Below, piece by piece: positions 6,700 to 15,060 of a stretch of 19,660 nt of DNA. Both the position numbers and the translations under genes were made by a program. Where the stretch lies: contig CAZUCD010000065.1 of NCBI GenBank assembly GCA_964618855.1, positions 1 to 19,660 on the forward strand, given 5' to 3'. The notes beneath the pieces were generated by a model. It worked only from the letters and a program-made list of their open reading frames with translations, made no database searches and was not told the origin of the DNA. Position 1 is the stretch's first letter. The number at the start of each line of letters is the position of its first letter. This DNA is from CAZUCD01 sp964618855. Its GTDB lineage: Bacteria > Sumerlaeota > Sumerlaeia > SLMS01 > JANRJK01.

Positions 6700-8160
6700 C
6701 GTGTCGGACCGTTTGATGAAGTCATAGGCTGCCAGCGCGCGGTCCCTTCCGTACTTCTGGTCCACGATCGGCTCCGGGTAGTTCCTCCCCAGCACCACGC
6801 CAGCCTTTGCCAGAACCGCAGACGGGGCTTCGAACGGCTTGTGGATCCACGCGTTTGGCAGTTCGGAAAGCTCGGGGCACCACTTCCTGACGTAGGCGCC
6901 CTCGGCGTCGAACTTCTCCCCCTGGAGGATCGGGTTGAAGATGCGGAAGTAGGGCGCCGCGTCCGCGCCACAGCCCGCCGTCCACTGCCAGCCGAGCGTG
7001 TTGTTCGCCAAGTCGGCATCCACCAACGTGTCCCAGAACCATCGCGCCCCATGCGACCAATGCGTCAGCAGGTGCTTCACCAGCATCGACGCCACGACCA
7101 TGCGTACCCGGTTGTGCATCCAGCCCGTCGTCCACAGCTCCCGCATGCCCGCGTCCACGATCGGATAGCCTGTCCTCCCCTTCTGCCACGCACGGATGAC
7201 TTTCTCGTCATGCTTCCATGGGAAGTCAGCAAACTGCGGCCGCAGCGGCTTCTCCGTCGTCGCCGGAAAGTGGAAGAGAAGGTGGTGCGCGAACTCGCGC
7301 CAGCCGACCTCCCGGAGGAAGTGGTCCGCGTTCCTGCGATGTTCCGGGGTGGCCTCCCGGGAGGCATCCCGCACCGCGTGCCAGATGCGACGCGGCGAGA
7401 CCTCCCCGAAGTGAAGGTGCGGGGAGAGTCTTGAGGTCTGCGGCAGCGAGGGCACGTCGCGGTCCTCCCCGTATCGCGCCACCGCCCCAGCGAGGAACGC
7501 GTCGAGGAGGCGCGCCGCTCCCGCCTCCCCCGGGGTCCAGGCCGCGCGCAAGCCACCGGCCCAGTCCTTCCCCGGCAGCAGTTCCAGGGACCCGAGCGGA
7601 TTCGACCCGGGCAGGTTCCCCGGCGACTTGATGCGCGCGGGCGCCGGCTCCGGGCGGGCCGGCTCGGGTTGTTCCATGCATGCCCGCCAGAACGGCGTGA
7701 ACACCGTGTACGGGCTCGCCAGGCGCGTCTGCACCACTCCGGGCTCGAAGAGGAGCGCCGAGTTGTATGAGTGCGCCTCCACGGCCTGCGCCCGCAGGTC
7801 CGACTTGATGCGCGCATCGCGCTCGACCAGCGCGGGATCATGGACCCGATTCCAGAACACGGCCTGCGCCCCGGTCTCCCGCACGAGAGACATCAGCGCC
7901 TGGATCGCCGGCCCACGCCGCAAAACCAGTGACCCGCCGCGGGCGAGCAAGTCCGCCGACAACGCCTCCAGCGAGTGGTGCAGCCACCAACGCGTCGCAG
8001 CGCCGGGCTCCCAGGGCGCCTCCTCCTCCGGCGACCAGATGAAGGCGGGCACGATCTCCAATCCGCGCGCGAGCGCGGCCTGCAGCGCAGGATTGTCGTC
8101 CAGCCGCAAGTCGCGCCGGAACCACACGATTGCCGTTCCCGGGCCGGTCATCGAAGCCAT
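6685..8160 (-). CDS. phrB: Deoxyribodipyrimidine photolyase (cryptochrome/photolyase family)
   Basis: A 491-residue protein that repairs UV-induced cyclobutane pyrimidine dimers using blue light, FAD and an antenna chromophore. The N-terminal alpha/beta domain starts with AIVWFRRDLRLDDNPAL (10-26). The C-terminal FAD-binding helical domain contains SRLSPHLHFGEVSPR (243-257), FLREVGWREF (281-290), GRTGYPIVDAGMREL (328-342), WMHNRVRM (347-354) and DADLANNTLGWQW (381-393) followed by DAAPYFRIFNP (400-410). These are the standard FAD and substrate contacts of class I photolyases. Length is normal. The start may be ATG 8160 or the ATG at 8151. It is the last gene of the minus-strand run, 34 bases after the flavoprotein gene. 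A DASH or (6-4) activity is less likely but cannot be fully excluded. Confidence 0.93.
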   Translation of the reverse strand: MASMTGPGTAIVWFRRDLRLDDNPALQAALARGLEIVPAFIWSPEEEAPWEPGAATRWWLHHSLEALSADLLARGGSLVLRRGPAIQALMSLVRETGAQAVFWNRVHDPALVERDARIKSDLRAQAVEAHSYNSALLFEPGVVQTRLASPYTVFTPFWRACMEQPEPARPEPAPARIKSPGNLPGSNPLGSLELLPGKDWAGGLRAAWTPGEAGAARLLDAFLAGAVARYGEDRDVPSLPQTSRLSPHLHFGEVSPRRIWHAVRDASREATPEHRRNADHFLREVGWREFAHHLLFHFPATTEKPLRPQFADFPWKHDEKVIRAWQKGRTGYPIVDAGMRELWTTGWMHNRVRMVVASMLVKHLLTHWSHGARWFWDTLVDADLANNTLGWQWTAGCGADAAPYFRIFNPILQGEKFDAEGAYVRKWCPELSELPNAWIHKPFEAPSAVLAKAGVVLGRNYPEPIVDQKYGRDRALAAYDFIKRSDTATGG

Positions 8161-8194
8161 GCCACGCGGGGGAGCAAGGATCGTGCGCTGCTTG

Positions 8195-9592
8195 TCATGC
8201 CGACGGCAGCCTGTAGGGTTTCGGTCCGTTCACCACGTTCGGATGCCAGAGCGTCTCCTCGGTCTTCCCGAACAGGATGTGGTCCACGCACTCGACCCCC
8301 TGCATCAGCGAGTGGTCCTGGTTGCTCACCTCGTACTTCCAGGCGCCGAAGCGCCCCCGCGAGTACACCCCGCGGGCCATCAGGGCGGGAAGCAGCACGG
8401 ACAGCGCCTCGTCGCGCCGCAGGGACGGCGTCGGATAGCCGTGTTCCAGGCGCCTGTGCCACGTCGAGACGACCTCGGCCTCCGCAGGCACCAGCTTCGT
8501 CGCGCGCATCCCGCGCAGCGTGTCCTCGACGACGCGGGATGCATCGACGGGCTTCTTCCCGGACTCGGAGACCTCCGCCATGAGGGACCACTGCTCCCCC
8601 GGGCGCGGTGCGTTGTTCGGCGAGTAGTTCGTGAACACTGTCACGCGGTAGAACGGGCAGTCCGCCTCCGGGAAGTACATCCAGCACTTCGTGCGGATGC
8701 CCTCGGGCGGTGCTCCGCTCATCCCGACGCCGATCACGTGCGTGCTGCTGTGGACCAGCTTCTCCGCGTCCCGCCGGTGGCGATCCGCCAGGTCCGAGTT
8801 CTCCACGAGAAGGTCCAGGGGCATGGTCGAGATCAGGTGGCGGTAGGGCACGCGCTCCCCCGTGGCGAGGTGTACCTCCCGCGCCGACGTGTCGACGAAC
8901 CGCACCGCAGCCCCATAGCGGATGTTCTCCTGCGGCAGGCGCCGCGCGCACTCGACCCACACCGCGCCCGTGCCGCCGTGCTTCGGGAAGCGAAAGCGGT
9001 TGTTCGGCCCCCAGCTCACGTCGTCGCGCTCCAGGAACACGTTCTCCAGCACGCGCTCCAGGTCCACGACCGCCACGCGCTCGCCCACCCATCCGAACTG
9101 CATGTCCTCGGGCGGGAAGGCCCACACCTTGAAATTGTACGGCCTCATGAAGACGGCGGCGAGGCCTTCGCCAAAGGTGCGGTCTATCCAGTCCCCGAAG
9201 TTCGCAGGGCGCCCCGCCGGGGGATTCCTGTACAGGCGGATGATCCCGCGCAGGCACTCCCAGCGCTCCTTCGCGGGCAGGCGCCAGATGTTGTTCTGGA
9301 ATGGGTAGGGCACGAACCTGTCCAGCAGCCAAACCCAGGATTCTCGCTCGTGGTGCAGCCACCCATCCGGCAGGAGCTCGTCCATCAGGCGGTCGAAGTA
9401 CTCGTAGTGGCTGAACTGGACGTGCCCGCCGAGGTCCCAGGTGAAGCCCGCGTCGTCGCGCAGCGACTTCGCCAGTCCCCCCGGCACGGCATCCGCCTCC
9501 AGCAGGAGCCAATCCGTGCGCCCGTGCTCGACCAGCCGCCGCGCGGCCCCGAGGCCCGTCGGGCCGGCTCCGATGATCACGAATTCAGGCAT
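8195..9592 (-). CDS. FAD-dependent oxidoreductase, UDP-galactopyranose mutase/protoporphyrinogen-oxidase-like
   Basis: A 465-residue flavoprotein. The N-terminus has the dinucleotide-binding fold VIIGAGPTGLGAARRL (5-20) with Glu32 at the end of the second strand, followed by VPGGLAKS (37-44) and WDLGGHVQFSH (52-62), typical of the amine-oxidase/UDP-galactopyranose-mutase clan. VPYPFQNN (94-101) resembles the mutase active-site loop. Near the C-terminus GRFGAWKYEVSNQDHSLMQG (413-432) matches the conserved FAD-binding end of mutase-like proteins. These enzymes either interconvert UDP-galactopyranose and -furanose or oxidise unknown substrates; which applies is not clear. Sitting in a run with a MATE transporter and opposite glycosyltransferases, a role in nucleotide-sugar or glycan chemistry is plausible but inferred. 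It starts 9 bases after the MATE gene. Confidence 0.8.
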   Translation of the reverse strand: MPEFVIIGAGPTGLGAARRLVEHGRTDWLLLEADAVPGGLAKSLRDDAGFTWDLGGHVQFSHYEYFDRLMDELLPDGWLHHERESWVWLLDRFVPYPFQNNIWRLPAKERWECLRGIIRLYRNPPAGRPANFGDWIDRTFGEGLAAVFMRPYNFKVWAFPPEDMQFGWVGERVAVVDLERVLENVFLERDDVSWGPNNRFRFPKHGGTGAVWVECARRLPQENIRYGAAVRFVDTSAREVHLATGERVPYRHLISTMPLDLLVENSDLADRHRRDAEKLVHSSTHVIGVGMSGAPPEGIRTKCWMYFPEADCPFYRVTVFTNYSPNNAPRPGEQWSLMAEVSESGKKPVDASRVVEDTLRGMRATKLVPAEAEVVSTWHRRLEHGYPTPSLRRDEALSVLLPALMARGVYSRGRFGAWKYEVSNQDHSLMQGVECVDHILFGKTEETLWHPNVVNGPKPYRLPSA

Positions 9593-9601
9593 GCTCGCAG
9601 C

Positions 9602-10978
9602 TCACACTTTCACGTGTTTCCATTCGCCGAGGAAAAACTTCCGGCTGAACATGATGGCGTTGATTGCCAGGTAGACCAGCATTGCGATCCAGGCGCCGAT
9701 TCCCCCAAGGCCGACCTCCAGAGCAAGGAACCACGCCAGCGGCAGGAACACCAGCCACTGGCTGATCCCGTTTGCCATCAGCACGAACCGGCTCATGCCG
9801 ACCCCCTGGAGCGCCTTGCCCAGGATCGTGTTGAGCGAGTCGAAGATCTGGTAGCAGCCGAGCACGATGAAGATGTCGCCGCCCTTGTTCGCAACCGCCT
9901 GGATGTAGGCCGGGTCGGCGGTACCGGCTTCCTGCGTTCGGGTGAAGAACTGCTCCGCGATGTCGTGGCCGAAAATGACGTAGATGATGCCGAGTGAGCA
10001 CATGTACGTGGCGCCGAGGAACCAGCAGACCTTGACGGCCTGCTCCGCGCGCGAGGGCCGCCGCGCCCCCAGGAGCTGCCCCGCCATCGTCGCCGCCGCG
10101 ATGCCGAACCCGTACCCCGGCAAGGTCGCGATGTTTGCAAAGGCAAGCGCGATCGCGCTCGCCTCCAGCGAGACCCCCATGTCGTTCGTCCGAGAGTTGA
10201 TCGTCTGGAACAGGAAGATGCTCGCGTTGCCGAGGAGCTGCTGCGCGAAGATCGGCGATCCAAGCCGGAAAAGTGATGCCGTCACCGCCCCGCTCAGGTT
10301 GGCGCCGAACCGGAACACCCCGTAGAGCCGCCGAATCTTTGGACGCAGGAGGTAGACGATGAAGCACGCCAACCCCACCGCCGTGGAAATCGTCGAGGCG
10401 AGCCCCGCGCCGCGCACGCCCATCCTCGGGAATCCCCAGTTCCCCCCCGTCAGGCCATACACGAGCACGAGGTGCATCAGCAGCACCCCCGCGTAGATCA
10501 CAAGCGGCACCTTCGGCCTTCCCACCCCGTTCAGGAAACCGATCATCGCGAGCACGAGGATCAGCATCGGGATGCTGGGGAGCCGCCACCGAAAGTACTC
10601 GTAGGCGAGTTCCTGCAGGCGCTTGTCCGTCGTCATGAACACCTGCGGCCCCAGGGCGAACAGCAGCACCGTGACGACACACCCGAGGATGGCTGCAAGG
10701 ACGAGGGCGTTGTCGAGGCACGCTCCCGTGGCCTTGAAGTCGCGCTCCCCAAAGCGCCGCGCCACGATCACCTGGCCCGCGATCTCTATCGCGTGGAAGG
10801 CGAGCACGAGCACCAGCGTCAGCGATGCCGCCCACTGCACCGCGCCGACGGCATTGCTGCCGGCCTCGTTGCCCACGATGAGGAGCTCGAACATGAGCGT
10901 CGCCGCCACGACGAGGTTCGCGGCGGCGACGGGGATGCCGAGCTTGAGCGCGCGGCGCACAAGCAGCGTGGACTTCAT
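9602..10978 (-). CDS. MATE-family multidrug/Na+ (or H+) antiporter
   Basis: A 458-residue protein with about twelve membrane helices in two homologous halves, as in NorM/MATE antiporters. Recognisable stretches include VGNEAGSNAVGAVQWAASL near the N-terminus, GQVIVARRFGE after the second helix, GFLNGVGRPKVPL in the middle, ATLPGYGFGIAAATMAGQ and LGARRPSRAEQ at the matching position in the second half, and DSLNTILGKALQGVG. The family exports cationic drugs, metabolites or sometimes lipid-linked compounds in exchange for Na+ or H+. An upstream GTG at 10990 would add four residues; the ATG at 10978 is the more usual choice. The gene follows the GH172 gene after a few bases and precedes the flavoprotein gene by 9 bases, so it is part of the same operon. 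Confidence 0.9.
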   Translation of the reverse strand: MKSTLLVRRALKLGIPVAAANLVVAATLMFELLIVGNEAGSNAVGAVQWAASLTLVLVLAFHAIEIAGQVIVARRFGERDFKATGACLDNALVLAAILGCVVTVLLFALGPQVFMTTDKRLQELAYEYFRWRLPSIPMLILVLAMIGFLNGVGRPKVPLVIYAGVLLMHLVLVYGLTGGNWGFPRMGVRGAGLASTISTAVGLACFIVYLLRPKIRRLYGVFRFGANLSGAVTASLFRLGSPIFAQQLLGNASIFLFQTINSRTNDMGVSLEASAIALAFANIATLPGYGFGIAAATMAGQLLGARRPSRAEQAVKVCWFLGATYMCSLGIIYVIFGHDIAEQFFTRTQEAGTADPAYIQAVANKGGDIFIVLGCYQIFDSLNTILGKALQGVGMSRFVLMANGISQWLVFLPLAWFLALEVGLGGIGAWIAMLVYLAINAIMFSRKFFLGEWKHVKV

Positions 10979-10996
10979 GCGGCGAATCACGCCGGG

Positions 10997-13111
10997 TCAG
11001 CCCCCCTCGCCCGCGGCAGGGGGCGGCGCGCCGGTCGAAAGCACGAACCGCTCGATCTCACCCGTGAACGGAAACGTCCCATCCACGCCCGCACCCAACT
11101 GCGTCGCGATGGAGAGGTCACGCAGCCGCCTCGCAGAGCCCGTGCCCTGCTCCGCCACCAGCGCGTCGTTTACGAAGATCCTCAGGCGTCCCCCGCCCGC
11201 GCTCGCGCGGACCGTCGTCCATGCGCCCGGTGCAAGCTCCCCCCCGCGCGTCCGAATCCGCCGGATCTCGCCATCCGCATCCGTGCTGTTGAACTCAACG
11301 GCGCCCCCCTCGACCGAGAGCGAGAATCGGCCCGCCTGCTCGGCGATGATCTGGCGCGTGGTGGCATCTGTCGGGCGGAGCCGGGCCTCGACGGTCAGGA
11401 AGCCGGGAAGGACCTCGCCCGCCTGCCGCCGCAGGAGCACCTGCGAAGGTGCATCGCCGACCGCGGAAACCTCCATCGACTGGCCGCCGACGTCGGTCCA
11501 CTTGCCGTCGACCCTTCTGGCATCGTGCACCGAGGATGCGAACCGCCCCCCGGCGGGGCGTCCGTCGATGTAGCCCGCGCCATCCTCCCTCGCTATCGCG
11601 AGCGTCAGCCGGTCGAGGCCCACGTTCAGCACGGGGTTCGGCTCCGGTCCGGAGAACTTGCGCGGCACAAACTCGAAGATGGCGTTCCCGGCCTCGAGGC
11701 GCACGGGCGGCAACTCCAGCCGCGCCGGAACCTGCGTCTCCTGGTAGGCGAGGTTGAGGGATCCGAGCGCCCGCCCATTGAGGAACAGGTCAAAGTCCGC
11801 GAAGTAGGGCCCGCGCAGGAACTCCACTGTCGGGGCGTAAACCATCGACTGGGCCACGGGCACCACCCAAGCAAAGCGCGCATCGGGACGCAGGCCGGTG
11901 AGCTGCGCGATGGTGTTGCCCCGCCAGTGGCGCGCCGAGCGGTCGATCCGCTCGAGTGCAAGAAGGCCGCCCGAGACCAGTTCGAGCTCCCCGCGAACAA
12001 ATGCGTCCTCGGCCTCGATCGGCTCGCCCGGGCCCGGGCGCGGCGGGAGGATCGCCCGCGCGACCCGGTCCTGCGCCGGTGGCAGCGGATCCTGGCCCTG
12101 CGGCTCATCCAGGTAGTAGTAGGCCACGCTCGCGTAGCTGTTCGCGCTCACCGCACGCCCGTCGTTCTCACGGAAACCGTGCTCAAGCTCGAAGGCGAAC
12201 TCCTTCCCGAACACGAGGGGGAAGCCCGTGTGGAAACGATAGACGCCCCACATGGCCCCGGCGGACTCCAGCCCCTCCATTTGGGGGGCGCCGAACCGTG
12301 GTGTCGCCGATGGCGTCGAGCCGAAGTTCCACGACCCGCAGAAGTAGTCCTCCGTCCCCGTGCCCTGATGCCGCACCCCATCGACCGTGATGATGTCGTC
12401 CCCCTCACCCCACCAGCCGGTCGAGTTGAGCACCACGCTGAGTTGCGTGCCGACGTACGCTCCACGGCCCTGGATGCGCGTGATCACGTACGGCTCCCCC
12501 TCGCGCGCGGGGAACGCCTGGCGGTACTGCGCATGAAAGTAGGACGGCTGCCGCTCGACCGCCGCCGTCGAGGCGTACTCCACTGCGTGGAAGAATCCCG
12601 GGAATTCGGTCCCAGTCTCGTTGCGGATCGCGATGCGTGCGCCCTTGGCGAAAGGCATCGGGAAGAAGGAGTTCAGCGAGAGTTTTGGCGTGACCGAGGT
12701 GAACTCGGTGGAAAGCGTCTGCTTCCTGCCGTTGCCGAGCGCGAAGAAATCCCCCAGCGGGCACAAAACGCTCGGCGTTTCCATCCCGTCCCAGTAGATC
12801 GCGATTGAAAGCTTGCGCAGGGACTCCGGCTCGTTTGGCGGCTCGAAGTAGGTCAGCCAGATGTGGCGGATCTCCCCCGAGCCCTCAAGCGTCGCCAGCG
12901 TCGTTTCCCGCCCTGCGGGGAGCGCCACGAAGTCCCTGTTGCCACCCGTCGGGTCGGTGGAGGTGGCGCGTTGCCACGAGTGGGGATAGGTAGGGGCGGG
13001 GATGCCGTCAGGCAGGCGGATCGGCGCGGCGGGGTCCGACAGGGCCGCAGACGACGCCGCGAGCAGCAGGCTGCCCACCATCCCCAAACGATTTCCGCGC
13101 GAAAAGGTCAT
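10997..13111 (-). CDS. Secreted DUF2961 (GH172-family) glycoside hydrolase with C-terminal LamG-like domain
   Basis: A 704-residue protein with a signal peptide (MTFSRGN..., hydrophobic to about residue 22, likely cleaved near ALS|D). Residues about 45-335 form the DUF2961 domain: GEIRHIWLTYF (79-89), IAIYWDGMETPSV (103-115), GWWGEGDD (232-239) and GTGTEDYFCGSW (250-261). DUF2961 is the GH172 family, which includes alpha-fructofuranosidase/difructose-dianhydride enzymes and arabinofuranosidases. Glu236 and Glu254 sit in the two motifs expected to hold catalytic glutamates, by analogy. Residues about 345-490 may form another beta domain, and about 500-690 look like a LamG/concanavalin-like fold (FLTVEARLRPTD, WTTVRASAGGGRLRIFVND). 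It would act outside the cytoplasm on plant or microbial polysaccharides; the substrate is unknown. Its ATG overlaps the nusB stop (ATGA). Confidence 0.85.
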   Translation of the reverse strand: MTFSRGNRLGMVGSLLLAASSAALSDPAAPIRLPDGIPAPTYPHSWQRATSTDPTGGNRDFVALPAGRETTLATLEGSGEIRHIWLTYFEPPNEPESLRKLSIAIYWDGMETPSVLCPLGDFFALGNGRKQTLSTEFTSVTPKLSLNSFFPMPFAKGARIAIRNETGTEFPGFFHAVEYASTAAVERQPSYFHAQYRQAFPAREGEPYVITRIQGRGAYVGTQLSVVLNSTGWWGEGDDIITVDGVRHQGTGTEDYFCGSWNFGSTPSATPRFGAPQMEGLESAGAMWGVYRFHTGFPLVFGKEFAFELEHGFRENDGRAVSANSYASVAYYYLDEPQGQDPLPPAQDRVARAILPPRPGPGEPIEAEDAFVRGELELVSGGLLALERIDRSARHWRGNTIAQLTGLRPDARFAWVVPVAQSMVYAPTVEFLRGPYFADFDLFLNGRALGSLNLAYQETQVPARLELPPVRLEAGNAIFEFVPRKFSGPEPNPVLNVGLDRLTLAIAREDGAGYIDGRPAGGRFASSVHDARRVDGKWTDVGGQSMEVSAVGDAPSQVLLRRQAGEVLPGFLTVEARLRPTDATTRQIIAEQAGRFSLSVEGGAVEFNSTDADGEIRRIRTRGGELAPGAWTTVRASAGGGRLRIFVNDALVAEQGTGSARRLRDLSIATQLGAGVDGTFPFTGEIERFVLSTGAPPPAAGEGG

Positions 13112-13566
13112 TTGATCGAGGTCTTGTGGATGCGGTCCAACACCGCGTTCACCAAGGATGGAGCCTCCGCCTCGGCGAATCGTTTGGCGAGTTCCACGTA
13201 CTCATTGATCGCGACCTTCGGCGGGACACCCTCCATGAACCGCAGCTCGGCCACCCCGAGCCTCAGCAGCGCCAGGACCGACGGACTCAGACGCTCCAGC
13301 GTCCAGTCCACCAGCCGCTCCTCGATCATGGCATCGATCGCGGCGCGGTTGGCGTCCACCGCTTGCGCCAGCGCCAGGGCGAAGTCGTCCCAGGGCGGGA
13401 CCTTCCAGTCCTTCTCCTCGGCGGCAAGCGGCTCCCCCCGGGCGGATTCTATCAGGCTCAGGCGCTTGAGGTTGGAGGCCGCGTCGTCGCGCGTGAACGA
13501 CTGGGAGAACGCGGCAAGGAAGGCCGCCTCCCTGCTCTTTCGGCGCTGTCCGGGGGGCTTGGGCAT
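13108..13566 (-). CDS. nusB: Transcription antitermination factor NusB
   Basis: A 152-residue all-helical RNA-binding protein that joins NusE (ribosomal protein S10) and boxA RNA in rRNA antitermination. The start REAAFLAAFSQSF (13-25) and the C-terminal half with LERLSPSVLALLRLGVAEL, VAINEYVELAKRFAE and LVNAVLDRIHK near the end are characteristic of NusB; the end LVNAVLDRI is the most diagnostic part. Length matches the family. The start ATG at 13566 lies 22 bases from a hairpin in the leader. An extension upstream would be out of character. It heads the minus-strand run, and its TGA overlaps the ATG of the GH172 gene. Placing a secreted hydrolase directly behind nusB is unusual, since nusB usually sits with riboflavin genes. 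Confidence 0.92.
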   Translation of the reverse strand: MPKPPGQRRKSREAAFLAAFSQSFTRDDAASNLKRLSLIESARGEPLAAEEKDWKVPPWDDFALALAQAVDANRAAIDAMIEERLVDWTLERLSPSVLALLRLGVAELRFMEGVPPKVAINEYVELAKRFAEAEAPSLVNAVLDRIHKTSIK

Positions 13567-13587
13567 GGGGGCTCGCTGGGGTGAGCT

Positions 13588-13608
13588 GCTCGGCGGGGCA
13601 CGCCGAGC
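13588..13608 (-). promoter_or_regulatory. Perfect hairpin in the nusB leader
   Basis: GCTCGGCG at 13588-13595 and CGCCGAGC at 13601-13608 form an exact 8-base-pair stem with a five-base loop. It lies in the 135-base divergent region between nusB and the lolA-like gene, 21 bases from the nusB ATG. It could be an operator, an attenuator or an mRNA-stability element. No T run follows. I could not find a convincing -35/-10 pair on either strand nearby. Confidence 0.4.
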
Positions 13609-13701
13609 GGGCGAACGATGATTGTGCCCGCCCGCCCTCATGCTGCCGCAACCGCAACTTGTTCTTGCCATGATCCAACTCGAAAGGAACAGCATCCGAA
13701 C

Positions 13702-14478
13702 ATGATCGAACGCCGCACCTCCCGAATCCCGGCCATCCTCGCCCTCGCGGCGGTGCTTGCCGTCCCATGCCTGCCCGCGCAGGAGGCCGGCACCGGCCAG
13801 ACCACCGCCACGACCACCGTGGCAACGGCCCCCGTCTCCGAGGACAACGCCCGCGCCTTCCTTCAGTCCATCGAGGAAAAGAACGCCGCCACCAAGTCCC
13901 TGCGCGCCAAGTTCACGCAGCTCCGCATCGACGAGAGCTTCCTCGACGAGGTCAGAAGCTCCGGCGAGTTCGTGTACCTCGCGCCCTCGCGGTTCCGCGC
14001 CGACTACGCGGGCGAGGCGGGCAAGATCGCCTCCAGCACCGTCTTCATCACCGACGACCGCATGTACAACTACGTCCCTGAACAGCGCCAGGTGGACGTA
14101 GTCGAGCTCCCCAAGGGCAACTCCGCCGCCGTGCACCAACTCCTCCTGGGGTTTGGCGTCAAGGTGGAGAAGATCCTCGAAGTATTCGACGTCCGCCAAG
14201 TCCGGGACGAGGTCCCTCCAGGCAAGGTGCGCATCGAATTTTCCTCGCGCGACCGCAGGCGCACCCTCAACTATGCCAAGGTGACGATCACGTTCGACGG
14301 GGCCCAGCTCGTGCCGGAGGTCCTCGTGCTCGAGGACGCCGAGTCCCGCACGACCATCTCCCTCACCGGCATCGAGGTGAACCCCGCGATCGACGCCGCG
14401 ACGCTCGTGCCCACGTTCCCCCCCGGGGTGGACGTGATCGAGCATGCGGCCACCATGGATGCGGGTGCCTTCGAATGA
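13702..14478 (+). CDS. lolA: LolA-like outer-membrane lipoprotein carrier
   Basis: A 258-residue exported protein with a clear signal peptide (MIERRTSRIPAILALAAVLA then VPCLPAQEA, cleaved near residue 27). After a Thr/Ala linker, residues about 50-250 fit the LolA fold: the early AKFTQLRIDESFLDE, then SGEFVYLAPSRFRADY (near residues 91-106) and TDDRMYNYVPEQRQVDVVEL (about 117-136), typical of the 'GxFxLxRPxxxRxxY' and 'DGxxxWxYxP' motifs. LolA carries lipoproteins across the periplasm from the inner to the outer membrane. The ATG at 13702 is preceded by AAAGGAAC and is favoured over an ATG 84 bases upstream that would put extra residues before the signal peptide. Its stop overlaps the start of the lptE-like gene (ATGA), so the two are co-translated. 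No lolCDE or lolB is present. Confidence 0.85.
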   Translation: MIERRTSRIPAILALAAVLAVPCLPAQEAGTGQTTATTTVATAPVSEDNARAFLQSIEEKNAATKSLRAKFTQLRIDESFLDEVRSSGEFVYLAPSRFRADYAGEAGKIASSTVFITDDRMYNYVPEQRQVDVVELPKGNSAAVHQLLLGFGVKVEKILEVFDVRQVRDEVPPGKVRIEFSSRDRRRTLNYAKVTITFDGAQLVPEVLVLEDAESRTTISLTGIEVNPAIDAATLVPTFPPGVDVIEHAATMDAGAFE

Positions 14479-15056
14479 CGAGGCTGGCAGCGGTCTTCGC
14501 GATGCTTGTTGCCTGCGTGCTCCACGCCGGCTGCACCACCTTTCCGCGCACCCGCACCCTTCCAAACTCCGTGAAGACCATCTACATCCCCATGGCGGTC
14601 AACCGCTCCGCGGAGCCGGCCATCGAGGAACGCATGACGCAGTTCGTCCAGGAGGAGTTCCTGGCGGACGGCCGACTCAGGCTCGTCCAGAGGAAGAAGG
14701 CCGACGCCATCGTCGAGATCGAGATCCGAAAGTTCGACGCCATCGGATCGGATTCCGGCGTCACGGACTTCATGACGCGCCGCGACGTCACCGTGGAGGC
14801 CAAGGTCTCCATCTACCGCAACATCCCCGGCCGCCCCAAGATCGGCGGCGAGCGCAAGGTCACCGCGCAGTCCGGCTTCAACTCCGACACGCGCAGCACC
14901 GGCTTCGTCCCCGAACCCGACTGGAAGGACTCGCTCCTGCGCGACTTCGCGCGCGCCACCGTGCTCGAGGTCATGACGGGGGACTACAAGGACGCGGGCG
15001 ACGTCCTTCCCGGGTACGACGCGCCCATCAAGACCAAAGTCGCGTCGGCGCCCTAG
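14475..15056 (+). CDS. lptE: LptE-like outer-membrane lipoprotein
   Basis: A 193-residue protein with an N-terminal signal ending in Leu16-His17-Ala18-Gly19-Cys20, followed by TTF. The cysteine at 20 is the expected lipidation site. The lipobox has His at -3, which is unusual; a better-looking LVAC at Cys14 would leave only 13 residues, too short. The mature part, with KTIYIPMAVNRSAEPAIEE (34-52), RKKADAIVEIEIRKFD and later the VTVEAKVSIYRN strand, resembles LptE, the lipoprotein plug of LptD that helps place LPS in the outer membrane. Similar lipoproteins in PVC-like bacteria are often annotated as LptE family. It overlaps lolA by 4 bases and precedes a histidine kinase by 4 bases, forming an envelope-related unit. 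LptD and other Lpt genes are not in the window. Confidence 0.75.
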   Translation: MTRLAAVFAMLVACVLHAGCTTFPRTRTLPNSVKTIYIPMAVNRSAEPAIEERMTQFVQEEFLADGRLRLVQRKKADAIVEIEIRKFDAIGSDSGVTDFMTRRDVTVEAKVSIYRNIPGRPKIGGERKVTAQSGFNSDTRSTGFVPEPDWKDSLLRDFARATVLEVMTGDYKDAGDVLPGYDAPIKTKVASAP

Positions 15057-15060
15057 GGCC

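Noticed and set aside
7628..9997. 789-codon plus-strand open frame
   Set aside because: It is antisense to the photolyase, flavoprotein and MATE genes, which have clear family motifs; it is a product of high GC content.
12027..12040. GC-rich palindrome (GCCCGGGCCCGGGC) as a regulatory site
   Set aside because: It lies inside the GH172 coding sequence and encodes a Pro-Gly linker; nothing suggests a site.
10472..12808. 778-codon plus-strand open frame
   Set aside because: Antisense to the MATE and GH172 genes; composition is His/Arg/Glu-rich noise with no domain.
13567..14565. Minus-strand extension of the nusB frame across the lolA-like gene
   Set aside because: It is antisense to a clear LolA protein and has no NusB-like sequence; the real start is ATG 13566.
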